A stretch of 32,696 nt of DNA from Zoogloea sp. (GTDB taxonomy: Bacteria; Pseudomonadota; Gammaproteobacteria; Burkholderiales; Rhodocyclaceae). Below are positions 15,455 to 23,277 of this stretch, in pieces (position 1 is the first letter of the stretch; each line of letters starts with the position of its first letter). The position numbers and the translations under genes are program-made. The notes under the pieces were generated by a model. It did no database searches and was not told the DNA's origin. It worked only from the letters and a program-made list of their open reading frames with translations. The stretch is taken from assembly GCA_009026175.1 (NCBI GenBank), contig WBTZ01000053.1:1-32696 (forward strand), given 5' to 3'.

Positions 15455-17569
15455 TCACCGTTCAGGCCCGCCACGGCCGGAGAGGACGTCGGCCGCCAGG
15501 CCGCAGGCGCCGCCTTGCGCGACCTCGGCCGGGGAAGGCCCGGAGCGCCCCAGGTGACGGCTCAGCACGGCGCTCAGCGTGGCGGGGTCGACCGGCTTGA
15601 AGACGAGATCGTCCATCCCGGCGTCACGACATTCGGCGGCCACCGACGGAGAGGTATTGCCGGTCATCGCGACGATGGGCAGCTTCCGCAGGGCCGGGTT
15701 GCCGCGCACCAGGCGGGCGGTCTCGCAGCCCCCCATGTCGGGCATGCGCAAGTCCATCAGCACCAGATCGACATGCCCCTCGCGCAGGCGCTGCAAGGCC
15801 TCCATGCCGGTCCCCGCCTCGCTGACGCGCAGGCCCATGCGGGTCAGCATCTCCCGGGCCACATAGCGGTTGACGGAGTTGTCCTCGACCACCAGGACAT
15901 GGGCCCCCAGCGGTGCCCCCGGCACATCCCAGGGATTGGCGGCGGGGCGGCTGCGCAGGCCTGGCTCAGGGCGATCGGGACGCGGCCCGGCGGTGGCCGC
16001 CACAGGTGCGAACGGCAGGGTGAAATGCACCACCGAGCCGCCGTCCGCCCCTTCGCTCACCCACAGGATGCCGTCCTGCAACTCGACCAGGCGACGGCTC
16101 ACCGCCAGGCCCAGGCCAGGGCCGGCGATACTGCCGCCCATCCCGTCTACCACGTCGGCGAGCTGTGCCGACCCGGCCTGCGGGCCGCGTTCCCCACTGT
16201 CCTCGATGCAGAAATCGAGCACCGCACGCGTGCTCTCCCAGCGGGCCAGCCGGCAGGTGATGCGGATCCGCCCGGCCTCCGTGAAGCGTGCGGCATTGCG
16301 GCACAGGCTGTAGAGCGTCTTGCGCAGGAGCGTGCAGTCGCCGCGCAGGACAGCCGGCACATCGTCGGCAAGCATCCACTCCAGGCTCACCGCCTTGCCC
16401 TGCAACCAGGCCTCGGTGCATTCAGCCAGCTCCAGGATCAGCGGACGGATCTCGAAGCGCTCCTCGGTCACCACCAGCTCGCCGGCCTCGATCATCAGCA
16501 GGTCGAGCACGCCGTTGAGCGTATCCACCAGATGGCTGCTGGACTTCAGGGAGCACTCCAGGTAATCCCGCTGGAGTTCGCTGACCCGGGCATCCAGGCA
16601 CAGGCGGGTGGACAGGGTGATGGTCTGCAGGGCACCGCGGATCTCCTCGCTGACATGCGCGAAGAAGCGGCTGCGGGCGCGCGGATCGCCCACTGCGGCG
16701 GCCTCCCCCTGGACCAGGCCTGCGGCCGGCCCGGCCTCCGTGCCCGCGGCACCGGAGGCCGGGCCGAGCGGCTCCGGCGAGGGCTCCGGTCGGCGGCGCA
16801 AGGCCAGCATGCCGGCGAACAGCATGCCGTTGAGCCCCAGGCCCAGCACGCCCAGATAGGCCGGGTCCAGCCCCGCCGCAGACGGATGGCCGGCCACGTC
16901 GAGCGTCCAGGTGCGGCCCGGCAGCCCGACCGGAACGCTGACCCTGGGCGCATCCGCCGCCGCCTGGCCGGCCGAGCGGAACAAGGTATCGGCTCCGGAT
17001 CCGGGCGGACCATCGGAGAGCCGGACCTCCAGGCCGGGTTTGCCCAGCCCCGGCACGTCCCGCGCCAGGTCATCGAGCTCCAGCGGCAGATAGACGAAAC
17101 CCTGCGCACGCGCCTCCCCCCGCCGCACGACGGGCAGGGCCAGGCCAGGCACGGCCTTTTCACGATCAGGCCAGGCCATGGCGGGAGACAGGCGCGGGCC
17201 GCTGCCGGCGGACAAGGCCCCGAGCCAGTTGCTCAAGGCCGCATCGGAGACGCGGGCGACGGAAGCCAGATAGACGGCCCGCAGGCCGTCCGCCCCCTCC
17301 GGCCGGTCAGCGGAAGGGAGATCTCCTCGCCGTGATGTGTCGGCCCACTGGGCCAGGAACGCCGTGTAATCCTCGACACGCCGGACGATGGCGAGCCGGA
17401 TCACCTCCGCCTGCTGGGCCAGACGCAATTCGGCGGCCCGTTCGGCGCGAACGTGGGCAAGGCTCCAGCTCACCCCGGTGACGAGGGTCATGGCCACCAG
17501 GAGTGCCGGAGCCCCCGGCAAGGATGAAGCGCTGAAGCGGGGAAGTCGGGCGGAAAGTCGGGCGGACAT
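15455..17569 (-). CDS. Hybrid sensor kinase lacking the phospho-acceptor histidine
   Basis: A 704-aa membrane protein: membrane segment (~21-37), a ~200-residue periplasmic domain resembling CHASE (AELRLAQQAEVIRLAIVRR then DYTAFLAQWAD), a second membrane segment (~239-257), a HisKA-like dimerisation domain, a HATPase-like domain and a receiver (~556-675). The usual SHEIRTPL reads SEEIRGAL, putting E308 where the phosphorylated His belongs. The ATP domain keeps N425, EDSGERG and GPGLGLA. The receiver looks intact (E562/D563, D606, K658). It may act as a pseudokinase, a scaffold, or a receiver fed by the neighbouring kinase at 13657-15402. Start: ATG at 17569, just before the first membrane segment; the frame upstream lacks protein-like features. 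Confidence 0.9.
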   Translation of the reverse strand: MSARLSARLPRFSASSLPGAPALLVAMTLVTGVSWSLAHVRAERAAELRLAQQAEVIRLAIVRRVEDYTAFLAQWADTSRRGDLPSADRPEGADGLRAVYLASVARVSDAALSNWLGALSAGSGPRLSPAMAWPDREKAVPGLALPVVRRGEARAQGFVYLPLELDDLARDVPGLGKPGLEVRLSDGPPGSGADTLFRSAGQAAADAPRVSVPVGLPGRTWTLDVAGHPSAAGLDPAYLGVLGLGLNGMLFAGMLALRRRPEPSPEPLGPASGAAGTEAGPAAGLVQGEAAAVGDPRARSRFFAHVSEEIRGALQTITLSTRLCLDARVSELQRDYLECSLKSSSHLVDTLNGVLDLLMIEAGELVVTEERFEIRPLILELAECTEAWLQGKAVSLEWMLADDVPAVLRGDCTLLRKTLYSLCRNAARFTEAGRIRITCRLARWESTRAVLDFCIEDSGERGPQAGSAQLADVVDGMGGSIAGPGLGLAVSRRLVELQDGILWVSEGADGGSVVHFTLPFAPVAATAGPRPDRPEPGLRSRPAANPWDVPGAPLGAHVLVVEDNSVNRYVAREMLTRMGLRVSEAGTGMEALQRLREGHVDLVLMDLRMPDMGGCETARLVRGNPALRKLPIVAMTGNTSPSVAAECRDAGMDDLVFKPVDPATLSAVLSRHLGRSGPSPAEVAQGGACGLAADVLSGRGGPER

Positions 17570-17622
17570 CGGAACAATCAATTCGGCAGCGTACCCGGAT
17601 TGTCGTCCCCTGCCCGAAACGG

Positions 17623-17653
17623 GGTATATCAGCGTATCCGGATTCGGCGTCAG
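17623..17653 (-). promoter_or_regulatory. Weak candidate promoter of the His-less hybrid kinase gene
   Basis: On the minus strand CTGACG (-35-like, 4 of 6) is followed after 17 bases by GATATA, with an overlapping TG-A-TATACC extended -10 form. It lies in the 142-base gap upstream of the kinase start. The match is poor, so this is only a suggestion. Confidence 0.25.
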
Positions 17654-17711
17654 GCATCCCCTGATGAAGGGTAGGGCTTTTCCGACAGGCCGCCAGCCCG
17701 GCCCGGAGCCC

Positions 17712-19004
17712 TCAGGTCGGGGCCACTTCCACCCGGTTGCGCCCCGCCGCCTTGGCACGGTAGAGCGCGGAGTCGGCCGCAGCCATCAGCGCCGTGACAT
17801 CGATGCCCGGATTGGTGGCGGCCGCCACGCCGATGCTGATGGTCACCGGCGGCACGTGGCTGCCCAGTTCGTGAACGACGGCCTGGCGGATCTTCTCGGC
17901 CACCAGGGCCATCTGGTCCAGGGCCGTGTTGGTGGCGATCACGATGAACTCCTCGCCCCCCCAGCGGCACACCATGTCGGAGCCGCGCACGGCCCCCTTG
18001 ATCACCAGCCCGACCTGGCGCAGCACCTGGTCGCCGGACAGGTGACCGTAGACGTCGTTGATGGCCTTGAAGTTGTCGATGTCGATGAAGGCCAGCCCGA
18101 GGGGCAGCTCCAGGCGCTGGCACAGCTCGACCTGGGACTTGAGGAAGAGCGTGCCCTGGCGCCGGTTGGCCAGGCCGGTGAGCATGTCGCTGGAAGCCAG
18201 GGCCTGCAGCTGCAGCTCCAGCTGCTTGCGGTCGCTGACGTCCTGCACCATGCCGACCACCCGCGTCGGCTGGCCATCGGGCCCATGTTCGCAGACCCGC
18301 CCCCGGTCATGCACCCACAGGTAGTGGCCATTGCGGTTGCGGATGCGGTATTCCGCCTCGTAGCGCGAGCGCTTGCCTTCCAGGTGCTCGGCCAGCACCG
18401 CCATCACCCGGGCCCGGTCCTCGGGGTGGACGTTGGCGCTCCAGGTCTCCAGCACCGGCTGCATCTCGTCCGGGCCATAGCCCAGCATGCGCTTGAGCTG
18501 CGGGCTGAAGAACAGGGTGCCGGTGGGCACTTCCCAGTCCCACAGGCCATCGGTGGCCTCGTTGAGGGCGAACCACAGCTGCTTCTCGCGCCGGTTGGCA
18601 TCGACCTCCTGCGCCACCCGGTTGGTGATGTCGCGGGCGACCGACAGGAAATAAGCGCGCCCGTCGAGTTCGAAATGGGTGGTATTGACCTCGACCTCCA
18701 CCTCATGGCCCTGCTGGTGCCGGTGCCGGCCGAGGAAGCGGAAGCACTCGCTGCCCCGGATGGCGTCCGCGATCAGGGACCACTGGGGCAGGCCATGCAC
18801 ATCCTTCTGCAGGCTGAGAACGCTGTGATCGAGGACATCGTCGCGGCTCAGGCCGAGGCTCTCCCAGGCCTTGCGGTTGCCCCAGACGATCCGGGAGGTA
18901 TCCGGGTCGATCAGGTAGACCGCATCCGCGAGCTGATCGAAGAGCACTTCGGCGGCAGGCAGCCGCACGGAGTCGGGGCGGGGCAAGGATTCGGCATCGG
19001 CCAT
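17712..19004 (-). CDS. PAS-PAS-GGDEF diguanylate cyclase
   Basis: A 430-aa cytoplasmic diguanylate cyclase that would make cyclic-di-GMP from two GTP. Two PAS domains (~19-135 and ~140-265; the second of the PAS_3 type with GLWDWEV and HPEDRARV) precede a GGDEF domain (~270-430). The active motif is GGEEF (349-353), with an RGSD inhibitory site (340-343), so activity and product inhibition are both expected. No membrane segment or EAL is present. The ATG at 19004 was chosen over a GTG at 19079; TATACT at 19048-19053 could be the -10 of its own promoter, which fits the later start. It follows nifA by about 114 bases containing two hairpins. Confidence 0.9.
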   Translation of the reverse strand: MADAESLPRPDSVRLPAAEVLFDQLADAVYLIDPDTSRIVWGNRKAWESLGLSRDDVLDHSVLSLQKDVHGLPQWSLIADAIRGSECFRFLGRHRHQQGHEVEVEVNTTHFELDGRAYFLSVARDITNRVAQEVDANRREKQLWFALNEATDGLWDWEVPTGTLFFSPQLKRMLGYGPDEMQPVLETWSANVHPEDRARVMAVLAEHLEGKRSRYEAEYRIRNRNGHYLWVHDRGRVCEHGPDGQPTRVVGMVQDVSDRKQLELQLQALASSDMLTGLANRRQGTLFLKSQVELCQRLELPLGLAFIDIDNFKAINDVYGHLSGDQVLRQVGLVIKGAVRGSDMVCRWGGEEFIVIATNTALDQMALVAEKIRQAVVHELGSHVPPVTISIGVAAATNPGIDVTALMAAADSALYRAKAAGRNRVEVAPT

Positions 19005-19084
19005 GGCGTGATGGGCAGACTCAGGCGATATGACTACTGGATCCCCAAGTATACCCTTGCCACCCCTCCGTTCTGCCACATTCA

Positions 19085-19105
19085 GCAGGCACCGCCGGTG
19101 CCTGC
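19085..19105 (-). terminator. Hairpin downstream of nifA
   Basis: GCAGGCACC (19085-19093) and GGTGCCTGC (19097-19105) form a perfect nine-base-pair stem with a three-base loop, 14 bases past the nifA stop. There is no T-run after it on the minus strand, so it may stabilise the 3' end or pause polymerase rather than be a full intrinsic terminator. Confidence 0.5.
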
Positions 19106-19110
19106 CCGGA

Positions 19111-19132
19111 TGCGGCGCTCAGAAGCGCCGCA
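19111..19132 (-). other. Hairpin overlapping the nifA stop codon
   Basis: TGCGGCGCT and AGCGCCGCA form a perfect nine-base-pair stem around a CAGA tetraloop. The stem includes the last codons and the stop of nifA. It directly precedes the hairpin at 19085-19105, so nifA mRNA would end in two tandem stems. Confidence 0.5.
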
Positions 19133-20765
19133 CTTCGATATCGAACTTCTGCAGCGCGTAGCCCATCTGCCGCGGCGTGATGTTGAGCAGGCGCGCGGCC
19201 TTGGCCTGCACCCAGCCGCTGCGCTCCATGGCCCAGATCAGCCGCTCCTTCTCGCCCTCCGGCATGTCGTCACCAAACTGGCGGGCCGGTGCCGCGGCAC
19301 TGTTGCGATGGGGCAGTTCGGGCACGGGCACCGACACCTCGAAGGCCCCCGAGAGCGCCTTGATCGGCGCCACCGCATCGTCCTTGTCCACGTTGTGCAG
19401 GGTCTGGGTCAGGCAGCGGCTGGTCTGGCAGGGGAAATGCACCTCGGTGATGGCCTCGCCACGGGCCATCGTGGCCGTCCGCTCGATACAGTTCTCGAGC
19501 TCACGCACATTGCCCGGCCAGTAACAATTGACCAGCACCTTGAGGGCCTCCGTAGTCACCCTCAGATCACGGCCGTTCTCCTTGTTGTAGCGCTCCATGA
19601 AGAAGGCGATCAAGGGTGGGATGTCCTCCCGGCGCTCGCGCAGGGGCGGCAGGAACAGGCTGACCACATTGATCCGGTAATACAGGTCGGCGCGGAACTC
19701 ACCCGAAGCCACCATCTTCTCGAGGTTGCGGTTGGTGGCGAACACCAGGCGCACGTCCACCTTGATGGAGCGGGTGCCGCCGACCCGTTCGAACTCCCGC
19801 TCCTGCAGGACGCGCAACAGCTTGGCCTGGAAGGCCGGGGAGATGTCGCCGATCTCGTCGAGGAACAGGGTGCCCTTGTCGGCCATCTCGAAGCGCCCCT
19901 TGCGCTCGCCGACGGCGCCGGTGAAGCTGCCTTTCTCGTGACCGAAGAGCTCGGACTCCAGCAGACTCTCGGTGAGGGCCGCGCAGTTCACCTTGACGAA
20001 GGGGGCGTCCTTGCGCGGCGACAGGTTGTGCAGGGCCCGCGCGATCACCTCCTTGCCGGTGCCGCTCTCGCCCCGCAGCAGCACGGTTGAGCGGGATGGT
20101 CCGGCCTGGTGCACCTCGGCGAAGACATCCTGCATGCGCTTCGAGACACCGATCACGTTGTCCAGGCGGAAGCGCCCTTTCAGCTCCTGGCGCAGGCGCC
20201 GCGTCTCGCTGATCAGCTGGTTGCGCTCCTCCACCACGGTACGCTGCAGGGCCAGCGCCTGGCCGACCAGGCTGGCCACCATGGTCAGCAGGCGCACATC
20301 CTCGTTGAAGCCGCCGCCGCTGTGGCTGCTGCTGATGCGGTCGATGGTGATGACCCCCACCACCGTCTTGGCGATGCGGATCGGCATGCCCACCAGGGCG
20401 ATGCGCTCCCCGTCCACATAGTCCAGCGCCCCGGTACGGTTGAGGAAGAAGGGTTCGGCGGCCAGATCCTGCACCACCGCGGGCATGCCGCTGGAGTACA
20501 CCTTGCCGATGATGCCCTCGCCGGGGCGGTAGTGGCCGGCATCATATTCCTCCGGACTCAGGCCCGCCGCGGCCAGCAGGTGGAGATCGGCGTCGTCTTC
20601 TCTGTCTGTGACGATCATGCAGCGCCGGTAACCCATGTTGTTGGCCAGCACATTGAGGGCTTCGCGGCAGGTCTTCCCCACGTCAAGGCTGGAAGTCAGG
20701 ATCTTGCTGATCTCGTAGATGGTGGCGAGCTCGGTCTGAGCCCGCACATGCAGAACCGCGTTCAT
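19119..20765 (-). CDS. nifA: NifA, nif-specific sigma-54 activator (oxygen-sensitive type)
   Basis: A 548-aa activator of nif promoters. Domains: GAF (~10-175), AAA+ (~200-435) with Walker A GESGTGKE (232-239), the sigma-54-contacting loop GSFTGA (279-284, Ser in place of the common Ala) and Walker B GTLFLDEIG, then a linker and a Fis-type helix-turn-helix at the C-terminus (~507-545; AKAARLLNITPRQMGYALQKF). The cysteine motif C414-X11-C426-X19-C446-X4-C451 is complete; in alpha- and betaproteobacterial NifA proteins this motif makes the protein itself sensitive to oxygen, without NifL. No nifL is adjacent. AAGGAG precedes the ATG at 20765 by seven bases. Transcribed divergently from the isc operon. 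Confidence 0.98.
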   Translation of the reverse strand: MNAVLHVRAQTELATIYEISKILTSSLDVGKTCREALNVLANNMGYRRCMIVTDREDDADLHLLAAAGLSPEEYDAGHYRPGEGIIGKVYSSGMPAVVQDLAAEPFFLNRTGALDYVDGERIALVGMPIRIAKTVVGVITIDRISSSHSGGGFNEDVRLLTMVASLVGQALALQRTVVEERNQLISETRRLRQELKGRFRLDNVIGVSKRMQDVFAEVHQAGPSRSTVLLRGESGTGKEVIARALHNLSPRKDAPFVKVNCAALTESLLESELFGHEKGSFTGAVGERKGRFEMADKGTLFLDEIGDISPAFQAKLLRVLQEREFERVGGTRSIKVDVRLVFATNRNLEKMVASGEFRADLYYRINVVSLFLPPLRERREDIPPLIAFFMERYNKENGRDLRVTTEALKVLVNCYWPGNVRELENCIERTATMARGEAITEVHFPCQTSRCLTQTLHNVDKDDAVAPIKALSGAFEVSVPVPELPHRNSAAAPARQFGDDMPEGEKERLIWAMERSGWVQAKAARLLNITPRQMGYALQKFDIEVRRF

Positions 20766-20772
20766 CGCGAGA

Positions 20773-20779
20773 CTCCTTC
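20773..20779 (-). promoter_or_regulatory. Ribosome binding site of nifA
   Basis: GAAGGAG on the minus strand, seven bases before the ATG at 20765. It fixes the nifA start. Confidence 0.7.
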
Positions 20780-20850
20780 AAGCAGGTTCAGGTCTGTCAG
20801 GGGCGGACCGGATTGCCTGAATGTCGCCCCGGCCCGCATGAAGGAAATCC

Positions 20851-20867
20851 AAGCAAGGCTTATACCT
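20851..20867 (-). promoter_or_regulatory. Possible sigma-54 promoter of nifA
   Basis: Minus strand reads AGGTATAAGCCTTGCTT: GG-N10-GC spacing and a good -12 (TTGCT), but a poor -24 (GGTAT instead of GGCAC). Start of transcription would be near 20841. It would allow auto-activation or NtrC control, using the distant TGT-N10-ACA at 21037 or unseen sites. A sigma-70 promoter is not excluded. Confidence 0.35.
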
Positions 20868-21036
20868 ACGGCGCCAGTGGGTATTCGGGGCCAGGCATTC
20901 GACACAAGCCATTGATTTAGCGGAGGGCCCTTCGCAACGCCCATTTTCCGGGTGCATCGACGATGCCTCGCGGCGCTGCATTCACCCCCCGGAACGGGGC
21001 TCCTCGCCCCACCCTGGTGCATCACCCGCCCTCCGC

Positions 21037-21052
21037 TGTACGGAATCCGACA
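21037..21052. promoter_or_regulatory. NifA upstream activating site of the isc operon
   Basis: TGTACGGAATCCGACA fits TGT-N10-ACA exactly, and its reverse strand (TGT-N4-T-N5-ACA) fits the fuller NifA consensus. It is about 95-110 bases upstream of the -24 element of the iscS promoter, with an IHF-like site between them. It could also serve divergent nifA. Confidence 0.75.
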
Positions 21053-21115
21053 AAGGTGACAAAGCGCTCTTCCATGCCCCGATGATGCAATGCGACAAAA
21101 CAAACAATCTTTATA

Positions 21116-21128
21116 AATCAACAACCTG
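21116..21128 (+). promoter_or_regulatory. Candidate IHF site upstream of iscS
   Basis: AATCAACAACCTG matches WATCAA-N4-TTR except for one base, and follows an A/T-rich tract (21095-21118) that would favour IHF wrapping. It lies between the NifA site and the sigma-54 promoter, as in the nifB promoter. Confidence 0.5.
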
Positions 21129-21143
21129 AACTCATACATCGGC

Positions 21144-21160
21144 TTGGCACCGAAGTTGCT
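21144..21160 (+). promoter_or_regulatory. Sigma-54 (-24/-12) promoter of the isc operon
   Basis: TTGGCACCGAAGTTGCT: TGGCAC and TTGCT match the -24 and -12 consensus nearly perfectly, with GG at 21146-21147 and GC at 21158-21159 ten bases apart. Transcription would start near 21171, leaving a leader of about 30 bases before iscS. Confidence 0.9.
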
Positions 21161-21200
21161 GGAGTCCTCCGCAAAAGCCCCCACGCGGAGAAAAAGACCC

Positions 21201-22412
21201 ATGACGACCCAACCGATCTATCTCGACTACGCTGCGACGACCCCGGTGGACGCCCGGGTTGCCGCCAAGATGATTCCCTACCTCACCGAGCTCTTCGGCA
21301 ACCCGGCCAGCCGCTCCCATGCCTACGGCTGGGCCGCCGAGGAAGCGGTGGAAATCGCCCGCGAACAGGTCGCCGCGCTGGTTGGCGCCGACCCCAAGGA
21401 GATTGTCTGGACCTCCGGCGCGACCGAATCCAACAACCTCGCCATCAAGGGCGCGGCGCGCTTCTACGCCGGCCGCGGCAAGCACCTGATCACCCCCCGG
21501 ACCGAACACAAATCAGTGCTCGACACCTGCCGCGAGCTCGAGCGGGAGGGCTTCGAAGTCACCTACCTGGATGTGGAGAGCGACGGCCTGATCGACCTCG
21601 ACAAGCTCACTGCGGCGATCCGCCCGGACACCATCCTGGTCTCCACCATGCTGGTGAACAACGAGATCGGGGTGATCCAGGACGTGGCGGCCATCGGCGC
21701 CCTGTGCCGCGCCAAGGGCATCATCTACCACGTGGATGCCGCCCAGGCCGCGGGCAAGGTGGCGATCGACCTGTCCTCCACCCCGATCGACCTGCTCTCC
21801 CTGTCGGCCCACAAGACCTACGGCCCCAAGGGCATCGGCGCCCTGTACGTGCGGCGCAAGCCGCGCGTGCGCCTGGAGGCCCTGATCCACGGCGGCGGCC
21901 ATGAGCGCGGCCTGCGCTCCGGCACCCTGCCGACCCACCAGATCGTCGGCATGGGCGAGGCCTACGCCCTGGCCCGCGGCAGCATGAGCACCGAGAACGA
22001 ACGCATCCGCTGGCTGCGCGACCGCCTGTGGGCAGGCCTGTCGGCCATGGAAGAGGTGTACCTCAACGGCCACATCGACGCCCGCGTGCCCCACAACCTG
22101 AACGTCAGCTTCAACTACGTGGAAGGCGAATCCCTGCTGATGGGCATCAAGCAGTTGGCGGTGTCCTCCGGCTCGGCCTGCACCTCGGCCAGCCTGGAGC
22201 CCTCCTACGTGCTGCGCGCCCTGGGCCGCAGCGACGAGCTGGCGCACAGCTCCATCCGCTTCTCGATCGGCCGCTTCACCACCCAGGCCGAGGTGGACAC
22301 CACCATCGCCCTGGTCACCGAAGCGGTCGCCAAGCTCCGCGAACTCTCCCCCCTGTGGGAGATGGTGCGCGAAGGCATCGACCTGGAAAGCATCCAGTGG
22401 GCATCGCACTGA
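21201..22412 (+). CDS. iscS: IscS-type cysteine desulfurase of the nif-linked isc operon
   Basis: A 403-aa pyridoxal-phosphate enzyme that turns cysteine into alanine and a protein-bound persulfide for cluster assembly on IscU. Landmarks: YLDYAATTP near the start, H103 (TEHKS), HVDAAQA, cofactor Lys K205 ([10 protein letters not shown]) and active-site C327 in [21 protein letters not shown], the loop form found in IscS. The C-terminal end ([18 protein letters not shown]) matches IscS, which uses it to bind IscU. The ATG at 21201 has GGAG ten bases before it; the frame open to 21144 would start inside the promoter. It is the first gene after a sigma-54 promoter, where an iscR would normally be found. 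Confidence 0.96.
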   Translation: MTTQPIYLDYAATTPVDARVAAKMIPYLTELFGNPASRSHAYGWAAEEAVEIAREQVAALVGADPKEIVWTSGATESNNLAIKGAARFYAGRGKHLITPRTEHKSVLDTCRELEREGFEVTYLDVESDGLIDLDKLTAAIRPDTILVSTMLVNNEIGVIQDVAAIGALCRAKGIIYHVDAAQAAGKVAIDLSSTPIDLLSLSAHKTYGPKGIGALYVRRKPRVRLEALIHGGGHERGLRSGTLPTHQIVGMGEAYALARGSMSTENERIRWLRDRLWAGLSAMEEVYLNGHIDARVPHNLNVSFNYVEGESLLMGIKQLAVSSGSACTSASLEPSYVLRALGRSDELAHSSIRFSIGRFTTQAEVDTTIALVTEAVAKLRELSPLWEMVREGIDLESIQWASH

Positions 22413-22447
22413 ACGCCCCCAACGACCGAAACCCCCGGAGATAGAAC

Positions 22448-22873
22448 ATGGCCTACAGCGAAAAAGTCATCGAGCACTACGAGAACCCCCGCAACGTCGG
22501 CAGCTTCGGCAAGGAAGACGACGACGTGGGTACCGGCATGGTCGGCGCCCCGGCCTGCGGCGACGTGATGCGCCTGCAGATCAAGGTGTCCGCCGACGGC
22601 ATCATCGAGGACGCCAAGTTCAAGACCTACGGCTGCGGCTCGGCCATCGCCTCGAGCTCGCTGGTCACCGAATGGGTCAAGGGCAAGACCCTCAGCGAAG
22701 CCCTCGACATCAAGAACACCGAGATCGCCGAAGAGCTGGCCCTGCCCCCGGTCAAGATCCACTGCTCGATCCTCGCCGAGGACGCGATCAAGGCCGCCGT
22801 GGCCGACTATCGCGCCAAGCACGGCAGCACCACCGAAACCGAAACGCCCATCTGCGCCCCCGTCGCCCCCTGA
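22448..22873 (+). CDS. iscU: IscU Fe-S cluster scaffold
   Basis: A 141-aa scaffold on which [2Fe-2S] and [4Fe-4S] clusters are assembled. Ligand residues C37 (PACGD), D39, C63 (YGCGSA) and C106 (KIHCS) are all present, as is LPPVK (99-103), the site grasped by the HscA chaperone. It carries about a dozen extra residues at the C-terminus ([15 protein letters not shown]) compared with the usual ~128 aa, including one added cysteine. GGAG precedes the ATG. The intact LPPVK motif agrees with hscA downstream. This is IscU and not the longer three-domain NifU. Confidence 0.96.
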   Translation: MAYSEKVIEHYENPRNVGSFGKEDDDVGTGMVGAPACGDVMRLQIKVSADGIIEDAKFKTYGCGSAIASSSLVTEWVKGKTLSEALDIKNTEIAEELALPPVKIHCSILAEDAIKAAVADYRAKHGSTTETETPICAPVAP

Positions 22874-22884
22874 GGAGTCACGCC

Positions 22885-23238
22885 ATGAACACCACCGTTA
22901 CCGAAATGCCCGCCTCCGTCATCTTCACCCCGGCCGCGGCCGGCAAGGTGGCCGAACTGATCGCCGAAGAAGGCAACACCGCCCTCAAGCTGCGCGTCTA
23001 TGTGAGCGGCGGCGGCTGCTCCGGCTTCCAGTACGGCTTCTCCTTCGACGAGGTAGCCAACGAAGACGACATGAGCATCGTGCAATCGGGCGTCACCCTG
23101 CTGATCGACTCCATGAGCACCCAATACCTGATGGGCGCCGAGATCGACTACGAAGACGGCCTGGAAGGTTCCCGCTTCGTCATCCGCAATCCCAACGCCA
23201 CCAGCACCTGTGGCTGCGGCAGCTCCTTCTCCATGTAA
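22885..23238 (+). CDS. erpA: ErpA-type A-type Fe-S carrier
   Basis: A 117-aa A-type carrier with C45 ([12 protein letters not shown]), C109 and C111 ([11 protein letters not shown]). The [20 protein letters not shown] and STCGCGSSF segments are those of ErpA rather than IscA; ErpA delivers [4Fe-4S] clusters to late targets. Finding it between iscU and iscA is unusual, since erpA normally stands alone. GAGGAG lies nine bases before the ATG at 22885, 11 bases after the iscU stop. The frame open to 22672 lies in iscU and is discarded. Confidence 0.9.
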   Translation: MNTTVTEMPASVIFTPAAAGKVAELIAEEGNTALKLRVYVSGGGCSGFQYGFSFDEVANEDDMSIVQSGVTLLIDSMSTQYLMGAEIDYEDGLEGSRFVIRNPNATSTCGCGSSFSM

Positions 23239-23277
23239 GGCCGGGCCCGCCCCGACCCGACACGAAAGGAAGCCAGC

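Noticed and set aside
17570..17758. N-terminal extension of the His-less kinase
   Set aside because: The residues overlap the GGDEF gene end and have no protein character; the first membrane segment follows the ATG at 17569.
17388..20090. 900-codon plus-strand open frame opposite a kinase, the GGDEF gene and part of nifA
   Set aside because: It spans several real minus-strand genes, which a true gene would not do, and lacks any motif.
20815..20828. Another GG-N10-GC spacing on the minus strand ahead of nifA
   Set aside because: Flanking bases do not match the -24 or -12 consensus, and such spacing is common by chance in GC-rich DNA.
20762..21202. Open frame on the minus strand in the nifA-iscS intergenic region
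   Set aside because: It has no motif and covers the promoter elements of both genes.
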